Assembly: GCF_020740795.1 (NCBI RefSeq)
Contig: NC_067282.1
Coordinates: 164,912,274-164,976,273 of the forward strand
DNA from: Apus apus
Lineage: Eukaryota; Chordata; Aves; Apodiformes; Apodidae
Direction of reading: 5' to 3'
Length of the DNA stretch: 64,000 nucleotides
The position numbers and the translations under genes are program-made. The notes below the pieces were generated by a model. The model searched no databases, was not told the DNA's origin, and saw nothing but the letters and a program-made list of their open reading frames with translations. Positions 47,702-61,500 of the stretch are shown in pieces (position 1 is the stretch's first letter; each line of letters begins with the position of its first letter).

Positions 47702-48341
47702 CTAGTGAACACATTCATCTGGTTGATGAGAAGCTCAACATTAGCTGGCAATGTGCATTTGCAGCCCAGAAAGCCAGCTGTATTCTGCGCTGCATCAAAA
47801 GCGTGGCCAGCAGCAGGTCAGGGGAGGTGAGTCTCCCTCTCTACTGCGTTCTCATGAGGGGAGTACTGTGTCCAGTTCTGTAGTGCCCCAAGACAAGAAG
47901 GACATGGAGCTGTTGGAACAAATCCGGAGGGCCACATAGATGATCAGAGGGCTGGAGCAACTCTGCTATGGAGACAGGTTGGGAGAGGGCTCCTGAGAGA
48001 CCTTACAGAGGTCTTCCAATACTGGAAGGGGGCCTACAGGAAAGCTGGGGAGGGACTTTTTACAAGGTCTTGTAGTGAGAGGACAACAGGTAATGGATTA
48101 AAACTGGAAGATGGGAGACTTAGGTTTGACTTCAGGAAAAAATTCATTGTAAGACTGGTGAGGAACAGGTTGCCCAGGAAAGCTGTGGATGCCCCATCCC
48201 TGGAAATGTTCAAGGCCAGATTGGATGGGGCTTTGAGCAACCTGATCTCGTGGGATGTGTCCCTGCCCATGCAGGGGTGTTGGAACTAGATGATCTTTAA
48301 GGTCCCTTACAACCCTTGACATTCTTTGAGTCTGTGATCTT
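47702..48341 (+). mobile_element. CR1 LINE 3' fragment, about 640 bp
   Basis: + strand CR1 including the end of ORF2 and the 3' tail: AGCTGGCAATGTGCATTTGC, GTACTGTGTCCAGTTCTGTA, GAGGGCTGGAGCAACTCTGC, GCCAGATTGGATGGGGCTTT and TAGATGATCTTTAAGGTCCC. The reading frame is broken by stops and shifts, so it is a dead copy. Confidence 0.92.
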
Positions 48342-50112
48342 CTTATGGTTATGGTTCTTCCTTCAAAGGTGGTATGGTGAAAGAAGCAATGCAAGCCTTT
48401 TCATATTCTGATAAAAGGATTGTATTATATCCAGCCTGTGTTGCTGTTCATGCATTTGAATTCTGATTTTGACCAAGCCCCTGGGTAATACCTCTTGAAA
48501 GCACATATTCTTTTGTTCTTTCCACTTGTTTTTTAGAATGTGAAAAGCTTATATCCCTTTTTTTGTTTGTTTGTTTTGTTGTTTTTTAAGAGTATACTTT
48601 GGTATCCTGACACTTAGCTAAGTAATGGGAGTTATTTGGTCAAATAAGTCACATTATAAACTTAAAAGTCTGGAAAGTTTTCAGTTCCAGAATACTTGTA
48701 GCAGCTTTGAAACAACTGTGTGCACTTTCCAAACCTCTATGCTCTAGTATAACGCTGATTTGCAGTAAGGCTGGGCAGTGCAGCAGTTTTCCAGTGGAAA
48801 AGATACATGGAAGTCCTGTATTTTCTCTTCAGCAGGTGATATGGATAACTTTCCTCTTGCTGAATTTAATTAGGATCTTTTCACAGATAAACAGATTGTA
48901 TACCAGTATCTACAGCTGGAATTCACAGGACTGTACTAGATGAAGTACTAATTCTCTTACATACTTAGTTCTTTATAATTCCAGCACTCGTTCCTGCTGG
49001 AATGGGAAAGACCGTGATGGGAAAGTATGAGAAGCCATTAATTTCCCTTCCAATTCTTTTGAATCTGCATTTATCTCTAAGTGCAATTTTGGGAAGGCTG
49101 GGTTTTAGAATGATCTTTTAATAGTCAGTTGTAATTGGAAAACATTATTGTATGGCTGGGTTGTTTGGTTTTTTTACTCTCCTGTTTTTGGGGTGAATCA
49201 CCTGAAATGATGCAGTTACTAGGTGGAAAATAAATGCAAGGTAAGTAAAGAATTTCCTCATCTGTTGAGTACTGAATTCTACAGCAAGTAAGAAAAGTAT
49301 TTATTTTAGGTTTTAATTGGTGGTTGAAAGCTTGTTAATATTCAGCCTTGCCAGTTACTGCTTTTATTTGCCAGTCTGTCATGTAGCCATTAACCCTAAA
49401 TAAATGTAGATATTGGTTGGCTGATGATAAATATTTATTGGTGTGCTTTTTAGGCTGTTTCTAGAGTACGTATGACTGAAACACTGTCTACCCCATTGTT
49501 GTTTGTTCTTAAAGCCTACTTAAAAGACAAGGTAACCTGGAAAAAAAAGCATTGTAGGTAAGGAGTGGAAACAGCCTGTCAGTTGTGCTTTTGTCTACTT
49601 TTACACTGAAATAAACATACGAAGCATCTCCCTTATCAGTGGAGATACAATCAGTTATTTCACTGAAGTGAACACACTGATAGGTATTACTAAAAGTTGC
49701 TTACCTGACAGTTTTTGCCAATTTTTTTGGTAGCTCCACTGTAACAAATAATTGCTCTGAAAATATTTAATAGTTTGTTTATAAAAATGCCTTAGTTTGA
49801 TCCTCAGACTGGAAACGTTTCACTTAAGTAATAGGCTGATGGTTTCCTACAAATAAAAAATAAAGTTATGCTACTTTGACTACTTGAAACTAGTGGCTCA
49901 GGCATAGAAATATGAAAATAACTTCAAGTTAATTTCAAAACATTAAAAGTCATATCCTAAATATGAATAACATTATTGTGAGGTTATACTGTAGTTGAAA
50001 CATAATCACAAGAAACAGGTATGGACAACCTGCTCTGGGTCCGATCATGTGTTTAAAGCTGGCTGCTAAAGATTTTTCAGCATTGGTGTATAGCACATTA
50101 CACTGTAATAGG

Positions 50113-50582
50113 CACAGAATCACAGCAGTAATAAAGATTGGAAGGGCTCTCTAAAAAGCTGTCTGGTCCAGTCTGTTGCTCAAAGCAGGGCCAGTTTTGA
50201 TCATGTTGCTCAGAGTCTTGCCTAGTAAAGTTTCAAGTATTTTCAGCCTGTTGAAGTTGGTATAAATAGCAGCTCTGCCTTCCAGCCTCTTAACCAGTCC
50301 CTTCCAGTTTGGTCTCAGCTACAAACTTGCTTGGACTACCTTCCATCCCATTGTGTTGCTTATTATTGACACTGAGATTAGCCCCTGAGGGGACACCACT
50401 TACCCGGCTGCCAGTGGAAGTTTATAATACGGGTTTCAAACTTTTGAGCCTGAAGATGCAGTAATTATTCCACCACCTGATAGTACACTTCTGTGGGTCA
50501 CATTTTGGCCATATTTAGCCAGTTTGGCTTTAAGAATACAGGAAAACCCATGTCAAAGGCCCTTCTTCATCCTTGAAGGAAT
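50113..50582 (-). mobile_element. Old CR1 LINE fragment, - strand, internally deleted
   Basis: Starts with a reverse-complement CR1 tail (GGCACAGAATCACAGCAGTA), then CTGAGGGGACACCACTTACC and CCATGTCAAAGGCCCTTCTT, which belong to the reverse transcriptase region much farther from the tail. It is strongly diverged, with the intervening section largely missing. Confidence 0.8.
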
Positions 50583-53500
50583 TTTTCAAGGTTTCTCAAA
50601 TTACTGGAGCAGAAAACCTTAATATGAGAGCTATGTACACTAAGACAGATGAAGTGTTAAAATTGTCTGAGAGAAACTGTTTAGGGTTTTCTAGTTTCTT
50701 TTTGGTAATGGAATTACTTGAAAATTTTTGCCTTTTCCAAGGCAGCAGAACAAGAATAAGTAGTTTGAAAGATGACAAGAGGTCGGTCCATTGTGTTGCT
50801 CCATTATATTGTTTCAGGTAGATGAAGCCATTACTACTTCGGAAGAGTAATACTAAAACAGATTTTCTGTGGAAAACTTGTGGTATTTTGATATTTAACT
50901 ATTTGGTACTTAAACAATAATATAAGCCCTTAAAACTATGATATTTTAATGAAGCTATGCTGAGTGATGAATAATGACTTGGTGCTTTCACTTCATTCTG
51001 CAGTTGAATCCCCCTTTGCTACTGCAACTCTTGTAACACTTATTTAGAACCGTCTTCTGAAGGCAGTGGGATTGAATTGCCATCTTGGGTATTTGTAATA
51101 GTGTTTTTAAATGTAAGTTCTAATGTTCACAGGTGTGGAGGAAATAATAACTTAATGAGTAAACCCTGAAGGGTGGGAAAAAATAAAAGGATAAATGAAG
51201 AAGCACTCCAAAGCTGCTGCTTCTAAAACCTCAATGTTTGGAATTACTGTGTCTTCAAAATGCCATCATAACTTTGGGGATCCTGATTCATTCCAAACTT
51301 GAACATTTAAAACTAATTACTGAGAAGCTAATTTATTGAACACATCAGGAAAGACATTATTGGGATAAATGATGAAATACAGCATGTTTTAAGATGAAAC
51401 TTGTGTGTTTGTTTCTGTACTAGAAGGAACAAATTATAGACTGTATGCATTTCAGACTTCCTAATTTTAACTTTGGTTTGACTATTTCTAGTGAAACTGT
51501 GCTGATTCTAGTTCTTAATTTCCAAAGCTAAAAGTAAATTAGTCTATATTTTATTTTATTTTTCTACTGTAGGTTCAGTAGGCTGGAGAAAACTCCGTCA
51601 AAAAAGGGAGAGAAAGGCATTTTTAATAAAAAGAGATTTCTGCCTAGACTGAAAAGTGTGATTTATTTGTGATTTATGTCATTATATTTTTGTATTTGTG
51701 ACAACTACTTTCATAAATTATTGAAAAAATTGGAAAAAAGTAAAAAATACAACCCTTCTCCAGTGAGTTCCACAGATGTAACTTTCTCTGAGGATACAGG
51801 AGAGTAAAATCCATGTATGGATTAATATTTTCAGTCATTGATAAACGATCAGAAGCCTTGTGTATTGTTTTATGTCTCTAGACTTAACTTACAACTTTGT
51901 AGCAGCCTGTTTGTGCTTTCAGTGTACTGCATCCCAGATGTGTTACTTTCAAAAGAATCTAGCTAAAAAAACCTCACCACACCACAAAACCACCCAAAAC
52001 AAATAATCCTCCAACTTCTATGTGGGAGAAGCCAAAAACCCATGACTGTACCTTACCCTATTTCAGTTATCCTTTATGCGACTTGAATATGCGTGCATCT
52101 CTGATGGCAACTGAGTTTGAACAGATCTTTCTGTGTCACTTAAAAAATAAATCATGTGTTAAAAATGTAGTTCCTATATATCCTACTAAGAGCTGGTGGG
52201 CAATAGATTACTTTTTCACAAAGGTTAAAACAAATCCCACCCAACTCTTAAGTTAACTATTACCATATGAATTAATACACAAAGTATTTATTGGCACAGA
52301 CTTACCCATGCTTCTTACTTCATTGCATCTCTGGAGCATAGTTGTTTTCTAAATCCTCCTGTAGCTCAAAGTGTACAGGAGACTTTTGGAAGTGTTCAGT
52401 TCCACACAAACTTGTAGCAATTTTTAAAAACTATGTGGTTTACATGAGTTTGCATATAAGTAATGTATGTTTTTCTCTGCTACTTTTTTTCTTAAAGTTG
52501 TGTGTTTAAAGACTTCCCTTGAAGTTGGAGGACTGTAGGTGGATGACTGTTTCCCGTGCTTCACAAGGTCGTGGGAAATTAAAATAAAAAACACAATCCT
52601 GATCTTTTATTTCAGGATGTTGCTGTATTTTATCTGCTTGCATGTTGTGAGGAAGGACTGGGTAGAACATTTAGGTCTCTTACTCCAGATATTACTAAAT
52701 GTCATATTTGACTATTGTATAATCTTGCCATGTAATAATCACACGCCATCTTAGATGTAGCCATGTTTGGTGCCTGATATGGGAACATTCTCCTAGGTGA
52801 ACATAAGCTTTAAAAAACAAACCAAAACACATCAAATGCACAAAAAACCCTCAGAGAAACACATTAACAGCATGTCAACTCCAAAACTGGAAAAAAGATG
52901 CTTTTGGTTTTTTAGCAGAACAGCCACCTAGGGATGCTTTACTCAGCAGAATTAAGAGGTGCTTTAATGAGATTTGAGGCAGACAGGCATGATAACTGGA
53001 CACAATGCATACAGCAAGCAGATGTGGAAAAAGTGTTGTGTCTTAACTGCTGTTCATCTGTATATATGGTGTCTCAGCCAAATACATCCATGACCAGAAA
53101 CCAGAATGGTAGGCAGAGGCCAAGCAGGCAGCAACTGGGATTTCCCCTCTTCACTGTTCCTCCTTCCAGCACTTTCTGACATTGCTTGTTCTTTTGGGAG
53201 TCACAGGATCCTGTGCATGTCCTACCTGTCTACTGTAGTTACTGGTGCGTATTTTATGAGTTATTTTCTGTGCAATATGCAGTTTAGTGTTTGTAGGAAC
53301 ACAGGATTTCAATGGAAACCTGTGGTCACCTGAGCCAGTCTCTTCCCACTGTATGCACATAAAGTACATTTAATTGTATTGTAAAGCTCTAGTTTAACAT
53401 TTCCTCTCAGAATACTCTAAGAAAATAAACTTACTGTAGTGGGTCTGACTAAGGAGCTACCTGTCTTGGTGTTCTGCTCATACAATGGCCATAAACAGGC

Positions 53501-55222
53501 ATATACTAAGGAAAAAAGAATGTACAAATCTTATCAGGTATTTCCTGTGAATTAGTTTTCTAGCCTCTTGGCAGTGTTCATCTTGCAGCATTGGATGGAG
53601 GTCACTAAATAGATAGAAATTAAAATTAATTTTATCTGCCCAGTACTCATTCAATCTGCCCTTCAACTGTGTAAATTGTTAGCATACAAAAATAACTGGG
53701 CAGCAATGTCCGCATTTTGAAGGACCATTATGTATGACCAGCCACCTTTTTCTTCCTTTTCCTCCCAAAAACCCAGTGTGCTGTTTGTTAGTCTCATGTC
53801 ATGATCACTATTCACTAGTTATTCTAGAGCAAGTCTGTCATAATGGTTAGGAGGTGTTTTCTAATTTAATTTTGTTTCATTTGCCAAGATCTGTTGTCTG
53901 TTTTCTTGCTCTTGTTTGACAGTCTGTTACTTAGAGCCATCAAGGTACTGCTTTCTCTTAGAACCTCTTATTTTTTAAACTTTAAAAAAAATATTATTAT
54001 TACTGAGGGAGGACTGTGGTACTTTTCCTCACTCAGTGCAAGCATGTGAACTTTTAGGTTTTTGTGGTTCATCTGTTGAAAACCTTGGCTTATGCTGCTG
54101 TGGAACCATACCCAAAGATGAGAATTTTTCTTTTGGTTTGTTCACATCCACTACATGTTCCCTTGTAGACTTGTGCTTTTGGAGTAGATTATTCATCCAG
54201 ATGGGTTTAGAAAATTTTTACATGCTCTTCTGTTTTGTTTGAGATATGGGCCCTGACTGTTGTACCACTTTGAATGAGAAATTCTGAATCCTTTTCATAC
54301 AAGTTCTTTTGCAGCCAAGTTCAAGTTACCTCACTAACCAGCTCCTTTTAGTTTAATAAAATTTTTCTTAAGGGCAGACTTTTGAAACATCTTGTTAAAA
54401 CCTTTAAACTGGAAACATTTTATGTCTTCTTATCTGAGCTAACTAGAAATGGTTGATCAGTACAAAACAGCAAGTGATTCTATAAAAACTGCTCTCCTGT
54501 AATGTCCTCTTTACTTACCAAAAGCCATCTTACCCTTTAGTAATTCAGATAACAAACCTGTTTGCTGTAACATCTAAAAATATCCAAGCCCTACCAGATA
54601 AACATTTGGTTTGATGTTAAAAATGTTAACATTTGTTTTTCTTGTATATTTTATCTTTTAATTTCTATACTTTGTTCTGGGTAGGTAAAGGGGAAAACTG
54701 CTTGAGCATTGCTGATTGCTGCTGAAAATTTTTGTTTGTATGTAAAAATTGCTAAGTATAGAGATTGAGTCTCCCATGTTTACAAATTTTAGGTGGATAA
54801 AGTCTAGGTAAGAAGCTAGCTCCTAATGACTCAAGTGGTGGCAAAATAAACAAATGCAATATTCATTCTTGAATGGGTCATCGATTTAAAATAGTTTCTT
54901 AATTGTTTACATAGTGCTTTTTGTCTTGTTCTACTTCCTCTTTCAAGCAAGCAGCGCTGAAAGAAATTAAGCTGACCTACATCTTTTATAATTGGAAAGG
55001 GCAGAGATTTTTTTTAATACTGAATGCTAAATTAGATGGTAGAAAATCAGAGAATCACAGAAATGAAAAATCACTTATTTGCATCTTGGGTTTTTTTCCA
55101 TCCTCTTCAGTGTTGCATACAAAGGTCTTTTTTTTAGATAAACTTCACTTGCATACTAAGGGTTTTTTTTAGAGAAACAATCAGAAAATAGTTACACTAA
55201 AGTAATTTTATTAAGGTGTTTG

Positions 55223-55241
55223 TTTTTTTTTTTTTTTTTTT
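55223..55241. repeat. T19 homopolymer
   Basis: Nineteen consecutive T in a T-rich stretch. Confidence 0.9.
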
Positions 55242-55459
55242 ACAAAGTAGGTTTTCTCTTTTCCTTTCCCCCTTTTCTTTATTCTTAAGAACATTTGTTT
55301 TTCTATCCAGGAATATGAAAATTTTCAATTTGATATGTTTTTCCTGAATGTTAAAAATAAATATATTCTTCCAAATATTTTGAGCTTATGAAAGATGAAC
55401 TTTTTTGCAAAGTTTAGGATCTAATAATGTTCTGGTACCCTAAAGTAGATTACTAAACT

Positions 55460-55536
55460 ACCATGGGCAGGGACACTTTGCACTTGACCAGGTTGCTCAA
55501 AGCCCCATTCAGCTTGGCCTTGAACACTGCCAGAGT
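55460..55536 (-). mobile_element. Short CR1 3'-end fragment, - strand
   Basis: CCATGGGCAGGGACACTTTG, CCAGGTTGCTCAAAGCCCCA and TTGGCCTTGAACACTGCCAG are the reverse complement of the CR1 3' end. About 77 bp remain. Confidence 0.85.
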
Positions 55537-58500
55537 TATACCGGTGCCTTATTAGCCCTATTTTTTAAGAGTTCAAAGTTTGGCAGCAGTTGAGCTTGTA
55601 GTCTGTCTCCCAGAGTATTAACAACAATTTGACATGCAGAGTGTCTGTATTTTTACTTGTGCTGATGTGACTTATTAATTTTTGTAGACTAAATCAAATC
55701 TGAAATAGTATAATAACTTTCATCTTCATGTTTTTGTAAGCCAGATATCAAAAGTCATGTTGATAATGGTCAAACAACAGTACTTAAGTTTTTTCCGGGA
55801 GTTTTATAGGCTTTTATGTAAATAGTAACGTAACTTCTTATGCAGCTATGGTGGACATTTTCTGTGTTGTCTTTTGAGTAAAGACCTGAGTATTTTGGAG
55901 TGTGGGAAGTGGAGTGGAACCTGAAAGTTCTTAGTCCTGCAGCAGATTGATTTCTAGACCTGTGCTAAATGGGCTGCTCAACTTCCGCCTGTTACACAGC
56001 CATGTTTAGTACCACCATTTTTTTCCTTCCTACAAAAGCACTCAGATGCTTATATGAAAAAGTGCTATTTAAATTAATGTACTAAATCCAAGATGAAAGA
56101 GAGAAGGTTTTGGGTGTGTAAATTGTGCTTCAAAGGATAATTGTATGAAACTGTCATTTCAATTAGACAAAAGCTACAAACATCTGTAAAATGCTGGATG
56201 ATTTAAAAACTGAACATACAGAGAAATTTAGCAGAGCAGTCCTTTGGGTTTGTCCTTTAAGAAAAAGAGGGGAAAATGTGGTGAATTAAGAAGTTCTACA
56301 TTAGTATTCGATGCCAAAAAACGTTTTGTTTTTTTTTCTTTTTGAAAATCATTAATTTCTGCTGTAGTATGCTAGAAAAGGTTAAAGGATATGTTTGGGG
56401 TTTATATTATTAGTTTACAGTTTGTGATTATTGTTCATGATGTTTGAGTATAGCAAACTGTAGACTTATGCTTTGAGAAGAAAAAAAATGAGACAGGAAC
56501 AGAATGCAGTCGTAGTCTAAAGGATGTTACAGAACTGGGCATTTGGGAAGTTGGTACTACAGTGGCCAATAGCAAAGTGTTGCTGGAAATGTGCCTGTAT
56601 GGATGTTGCATTAATAAGCACTTCTTTGTGAAGGAAGTCACATTTCTTTCATGAAGTTGTTAAATACCATGGTAAACTCAGAAATGTGACAGTTTTCCAG
56701 ATTTTGAAATCTACAGTTGAATATTTAAGTAACTAACGTCTGTTTGGTGTGCTGACTACTCTAATGAAGTATTCCAGTGAAGTATATTGAAATAGAGTAC
56801 TTTGAGCATACTTAACAAATAAATTAGGGGCCTGCCTTTGACAACAAAATATTTAGGGGCCTGTATTCAGACACTTCTGAATAATGGCATAACTAGGTTT
56901 TTGTTGGTCCTAACACTTGAATTTCCTGTTCAGCCTATTCTTCTACTCTTTTGATTTGTTACTAATAAAAACAATTGAAAAAAAGGGCGGTCCTCAATAT
57001 ACTTAATTAATTCCTATGGCTAGAAAGACATAGAAACCCTAAAGGTAATTCTTTATGAAAAAGAAAACAAAGTAAAAATTGGAAACCTTGTACAGTGAGT
57101 GCACATAAAGATATCTTGTATCCTATGGAAGATGATGTGCATCATAATTATCTTGCATGAAATAAAGACACCTCAGCCAGCTGACTTTTACAGCAAAATG
57201 TAGGAGTTATTTTTAGCCTGAGGCAGAAACAGAGGAGCATGCCATTATCTGACTGTCTTCGTTAGACTAAAACATAAATGGGTGCTTTAATGTAATCCCA
57301 TTTTGTGGCTTTGCTTCTTTCTTTCAGTTAAAAAAAATGGGCTCGTCAGATGTCAGATCAGTTTTTGTCAAACTTACCTGAAGGCTATTCGAACGCAGGT
57401 GTTGCTAAGCAGCTCAACACTGGAAACCACTTCTCATAGCGTGTTACATTTTTTATAAGATGCAAGAATGTTTGAGGATCAAAGCAAGAAATTAGAAGTG
57501 GGTGTATTGATGTATTTATGCACACTTGAAATATTCCCAGCTACCATTCTGCTTCCCTTTTTGATTCTTCACAGTTTTTTTGTGTGTGCATGTGTTCCAT
57601 TTATTTAGAAAAGTTAGGAGGTTGGTTCTGTGTTTCTGTGTTCTAAAACTTTCAGTACTTTCCTGCTAGCTGGCTCTCTCTGGCTGGAAACTGAGATCTG
57701 AATTCCCTACATTGTAAGCTGTCAGTTAATTATTCCATAATGATGTGTGTAGACATCCCTACAGCTTTTTATAAGATGGTACAGTTTATGAGTTTAGGAT
57801 GTAGATTGTTGTTCTGCTTTGAGATCCCACTTGGGTCGATCTGGGAGCACTGAGCATGGTGCTCTCGCATTGCTGAACTTGTGGTTTATCAGTTATGCTG
57901 ACCTAACCTGGCTCCAGCTAGAGGTACTGGGAAATGTGGGTATGCAAATATGATGCAGTGGTGTTCAAGCTGACAATCAGACTTCCAGATGTCTGTGTTG
58001 CTTCCCACTTCCAAGAGTGTGTAGTGGACTTGCCACTGTGTAGCATAAGTACAGCTGTGTTTTTAAATCAGTGCAGAGTTTGCATTGATTCATGTGTGAG
58101 ATCTGTGTGTCACAGACCTTAGCTTGGAAGCAGCGATATCACAAAGAGTAGTGTTTGTACCTCTTTGGAAGAATTGAATGGCAAAGTTACACCTAAATCT
58201 GTGTTTCTGTCTCTTGAAAATATGCCTATAAAAACCTTCTTTAAATTTGTTTGGGTTCTTCAAAAAAAAAAAAAGAAAAAGATAAAAAGGAAAAAGGCAG
58301 GTTTACTGAAGTTGTAGTAGATAACAAAAAAGGCTAAATTCAAGATGTGGCTATCCCTTAATGCGTTACAGAACTTTGACTAACATCACAAGTGTGATAC
58401 TTTAAAAAACTGATGATGAGGACTGATAGCTAACTGTAGGTGTAGTTTAGAAGAGTTGGTTTTGTGGATTTTCTTGGTTAGGGCTACAGGTTGCACTCTC

Positions 58501-61500
58501 TGTAGAGCATCCATGAACATGATAAATAATAGGCAGCTCACTAAACAGAGGTGTAAGAATGGGTTATTTATCTGAGTAATGTCATCCCCAGTTTTAATAG
58601 ATTTTATTAATAGGCAAACTAAAAGTTACTCAATGAGCCCAAGCTCACGTTTTCGGCTTCATTACTGCCATCATTGATCTTTATATACTATATTTACTAT
58701 AGTAAATAAAATGAAAAAAATAGAAGATTAGAACAGATTAAATTCCTCTTGCTGCTAGAACATCAGAGCTTTAGTTAATAACCTAACATGAAGAAAACTA
58801 TTACTTTGGTGTTGTTTCCTGGATGATTTTGTGTTATCCATTGACTTATTTTTATCTTAATTTTCTTTTGTTCTTTTTTGTCTGTTGAGTGCGTGATGTA
58901 ACCCGTGCTCATAGTTGCCTGTGAGATTGCATTTGTAGAGCCTTTTGGGTTTCTTAATGATTCTGAGACTGAGATAACAGTTTTTGAAGAGTCCTGGAAA
59001 AAAACAGTCTATGTTGCAATACGCATTAAGTGCTTTAAATCTACAATGACTAGATAAATGTTTTTCCCTAAATTTTCCAAAACACTTCCAAACTGAGTAT
59101 GTGACAGACAAAACTTGTTTTGGAAGAACAGAGGTAAGCACATGTCAAAGAAAGTATTTGAGTGTGAGAAGGGAGAAAGAAGAGTGTTCCAGTCAAGTTG
59201 TGCATACAGTTTTTTTTCATTACAGGTTCTGAAATGGAAAGCTCTTAAAGGCATTTATTAAAACACATAAATGTATATGAGTTCAAGCTAAAATGTGAAA
59301 ATTAACTTGGTTGTGTTTCTATGAGCCAGTATTTAAAGTGTACAAATTAAAATGTACCTCTTTATTCCCCCATGGATTTAAGAAACTAATGGGTAGTATT
59401 TGTGTAATGAATAGTTTAGTGATCTAAATCTGAAACAAAAGCTAAAGAGATTTTTTTTTTGGTTGGTTTGCCACAGTCATCGGTTCTGTGTAGCAGGACT
59501 CTGGTTGAAGTTCAGAAGGACTGTATGATCGATTGTTGGAATAATATTTTGTCAATATCAAAAGTTACAGGTTAGCAAAAGCAAAGCAGAACCTGTAAAA
59601 TATTTTTCCAGTTTTCAGTAGAATTTTTTCCATTATCATCTGCTTTTATCCATCTTTCAGAACTCTGTTGTTTTTTTCTCTTTCGTGCAGAGATGGCACT
59701 TCCACTTGAACACTGTTTATTAGGAAGCTGCACTAATAAATCATGAATTAATCTTCTAGAATATCACAGTGTAGTATATTTTTAACTATATTTTTTAACA
59801 TTAGGATTTGTGTCTAATGAAAAGCTTGAGAAATAAATGAAAATATTTTCCTTTGTTTCTGAGTGTGGCTGAGATGTTGTTGATATTAGTATTAAAAGAA
59901 TAAATTTATAACATTAACATTATAAATATATTCTAAAATGCAGGTAGATTTTAGTCATCAACACAAAAGTAGACAAAGACTAATGAAATAATAGAGCAGT
60001 ATCTGACAGGGGAATCAGGAAGTAAGCCTTGCATTCATAGGAAGACTGCCATTTCTCCTCTTTAAACTGAAATCAGTACTCAAATGTCATATTGAGATCT
60101 TCTAGTTGATCAAATCTCAAAATTCCTGTTGGGTATTTGATTTCCTTTGGATGTTGCTGAAGGAAAGGCTAGATTTGCTACCGGACATGGCTACAGAAAT
60201 TGTATGAAAGTGGGAATTTGTGTACCACCATAAAGAGATTGTCATCAAGGATGTTTATAACAGATGCTACTTTATATCTGGAATTTAGCCTGGACCATAG
60301 TTTTCTAGCTATTCTCATGTGTACAAATTATTTGTAAGGCAGCATGCTATGGAATTTCACAGTTGAATAGGTGTAAGAAGTGAGCTTAGAGGAAATGGTA
60401 CTGGTGTGTGGAACCAAATATGCTGAACAGGACGTGCAAGAACGGACTGAATGAGGTGGGACACAGTCTGTCCAGACAAAGAAGCTGAAAGGTCACAGGT
60501 GTTTGTGCGTGGAGATAGCCCCCAGACTCTGAATTCAGCTCCACATCTAAGCTTTAACCAAAAGCAGTGCAACTGATTTGATTTGAAGGGCCTTGGCTTT
60601 GAATCAGCTATGGGTACAAGGAAGGTTTTTTTTCTGTTGGGCAGCCCTTCCAAAGAAAACAATAATATATTTTGTCTGCTCCTTTTTTTTTTAACATATA
60701 GAGGAAGCTTCTTTGAAAACAAAATTTTCACAGTGTTCTTGGCTTGTAGTTATGGCAATCCATAACTTAAAATGTTTTACTCTTAGAAAATTACAGATTT
60801 TCTAATCAGCATTAGCGGCTGCTGGTAGTGGTTGTTTTGAGAAGTGCAACTGTAAGTAAAAGTGAAAATTTATTGAAAACAGGAAAATGATTCACCTTAT
60901 TTTTTACTTTTTACTTTTAAGTACTTGATTAAAATTTTAGGTGTCATACATCATGTCTGTAAGAGGACATTCCCTTAATCAGCTGTAGCTACAGGTTTTA
61001 TTTAACAAGAGCAATCTCATAATGGCATGTTCAGTCATGCCTTAACTGTATGACAAACAAAATGCCTGAAGCCAATAGAGATAACAGCAGATGGGGACTA
61101 TCTCCTAGCAAAGAGACACTGGCTCATTAAGCAATCATGTTCATCCCTGGTATTCCAATCCTTTCTTTTCTTTCTTCCCTCAAAATTCTGGCACTGCCAA
61201 AGACTGGCAGTAGTATGCACTAGTAATTAAGAGGAGAAAGGATATGAAGCCTATATGCCTGAAGAAGTTCATTTGAGGTAAAAATATGTGATACTGGTAC
61301 AACAGTTTTCATTGACAGTTGAGGGCATTTAATTAATAGTAAATCTTTCTCCCAAAGTAGAAAAACAAAAAAAACCAACAACCCGCTTACTGCAGGGAAC
61401 AAGAGAGTAACTCATTTACAGTGCAGCTAGCAAGCTTCTCAAGTCCTTATTCTTTTTTGTGTGTGTAATAAAGGAAAGCAGAAGAGTGGATTAAAAGCTA

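Noticed and set aside
60357..60731. 124-codon open frame on the - strand near the window end
   Set aside because: No recognisable motif or gene structure; intronic to PAWR.
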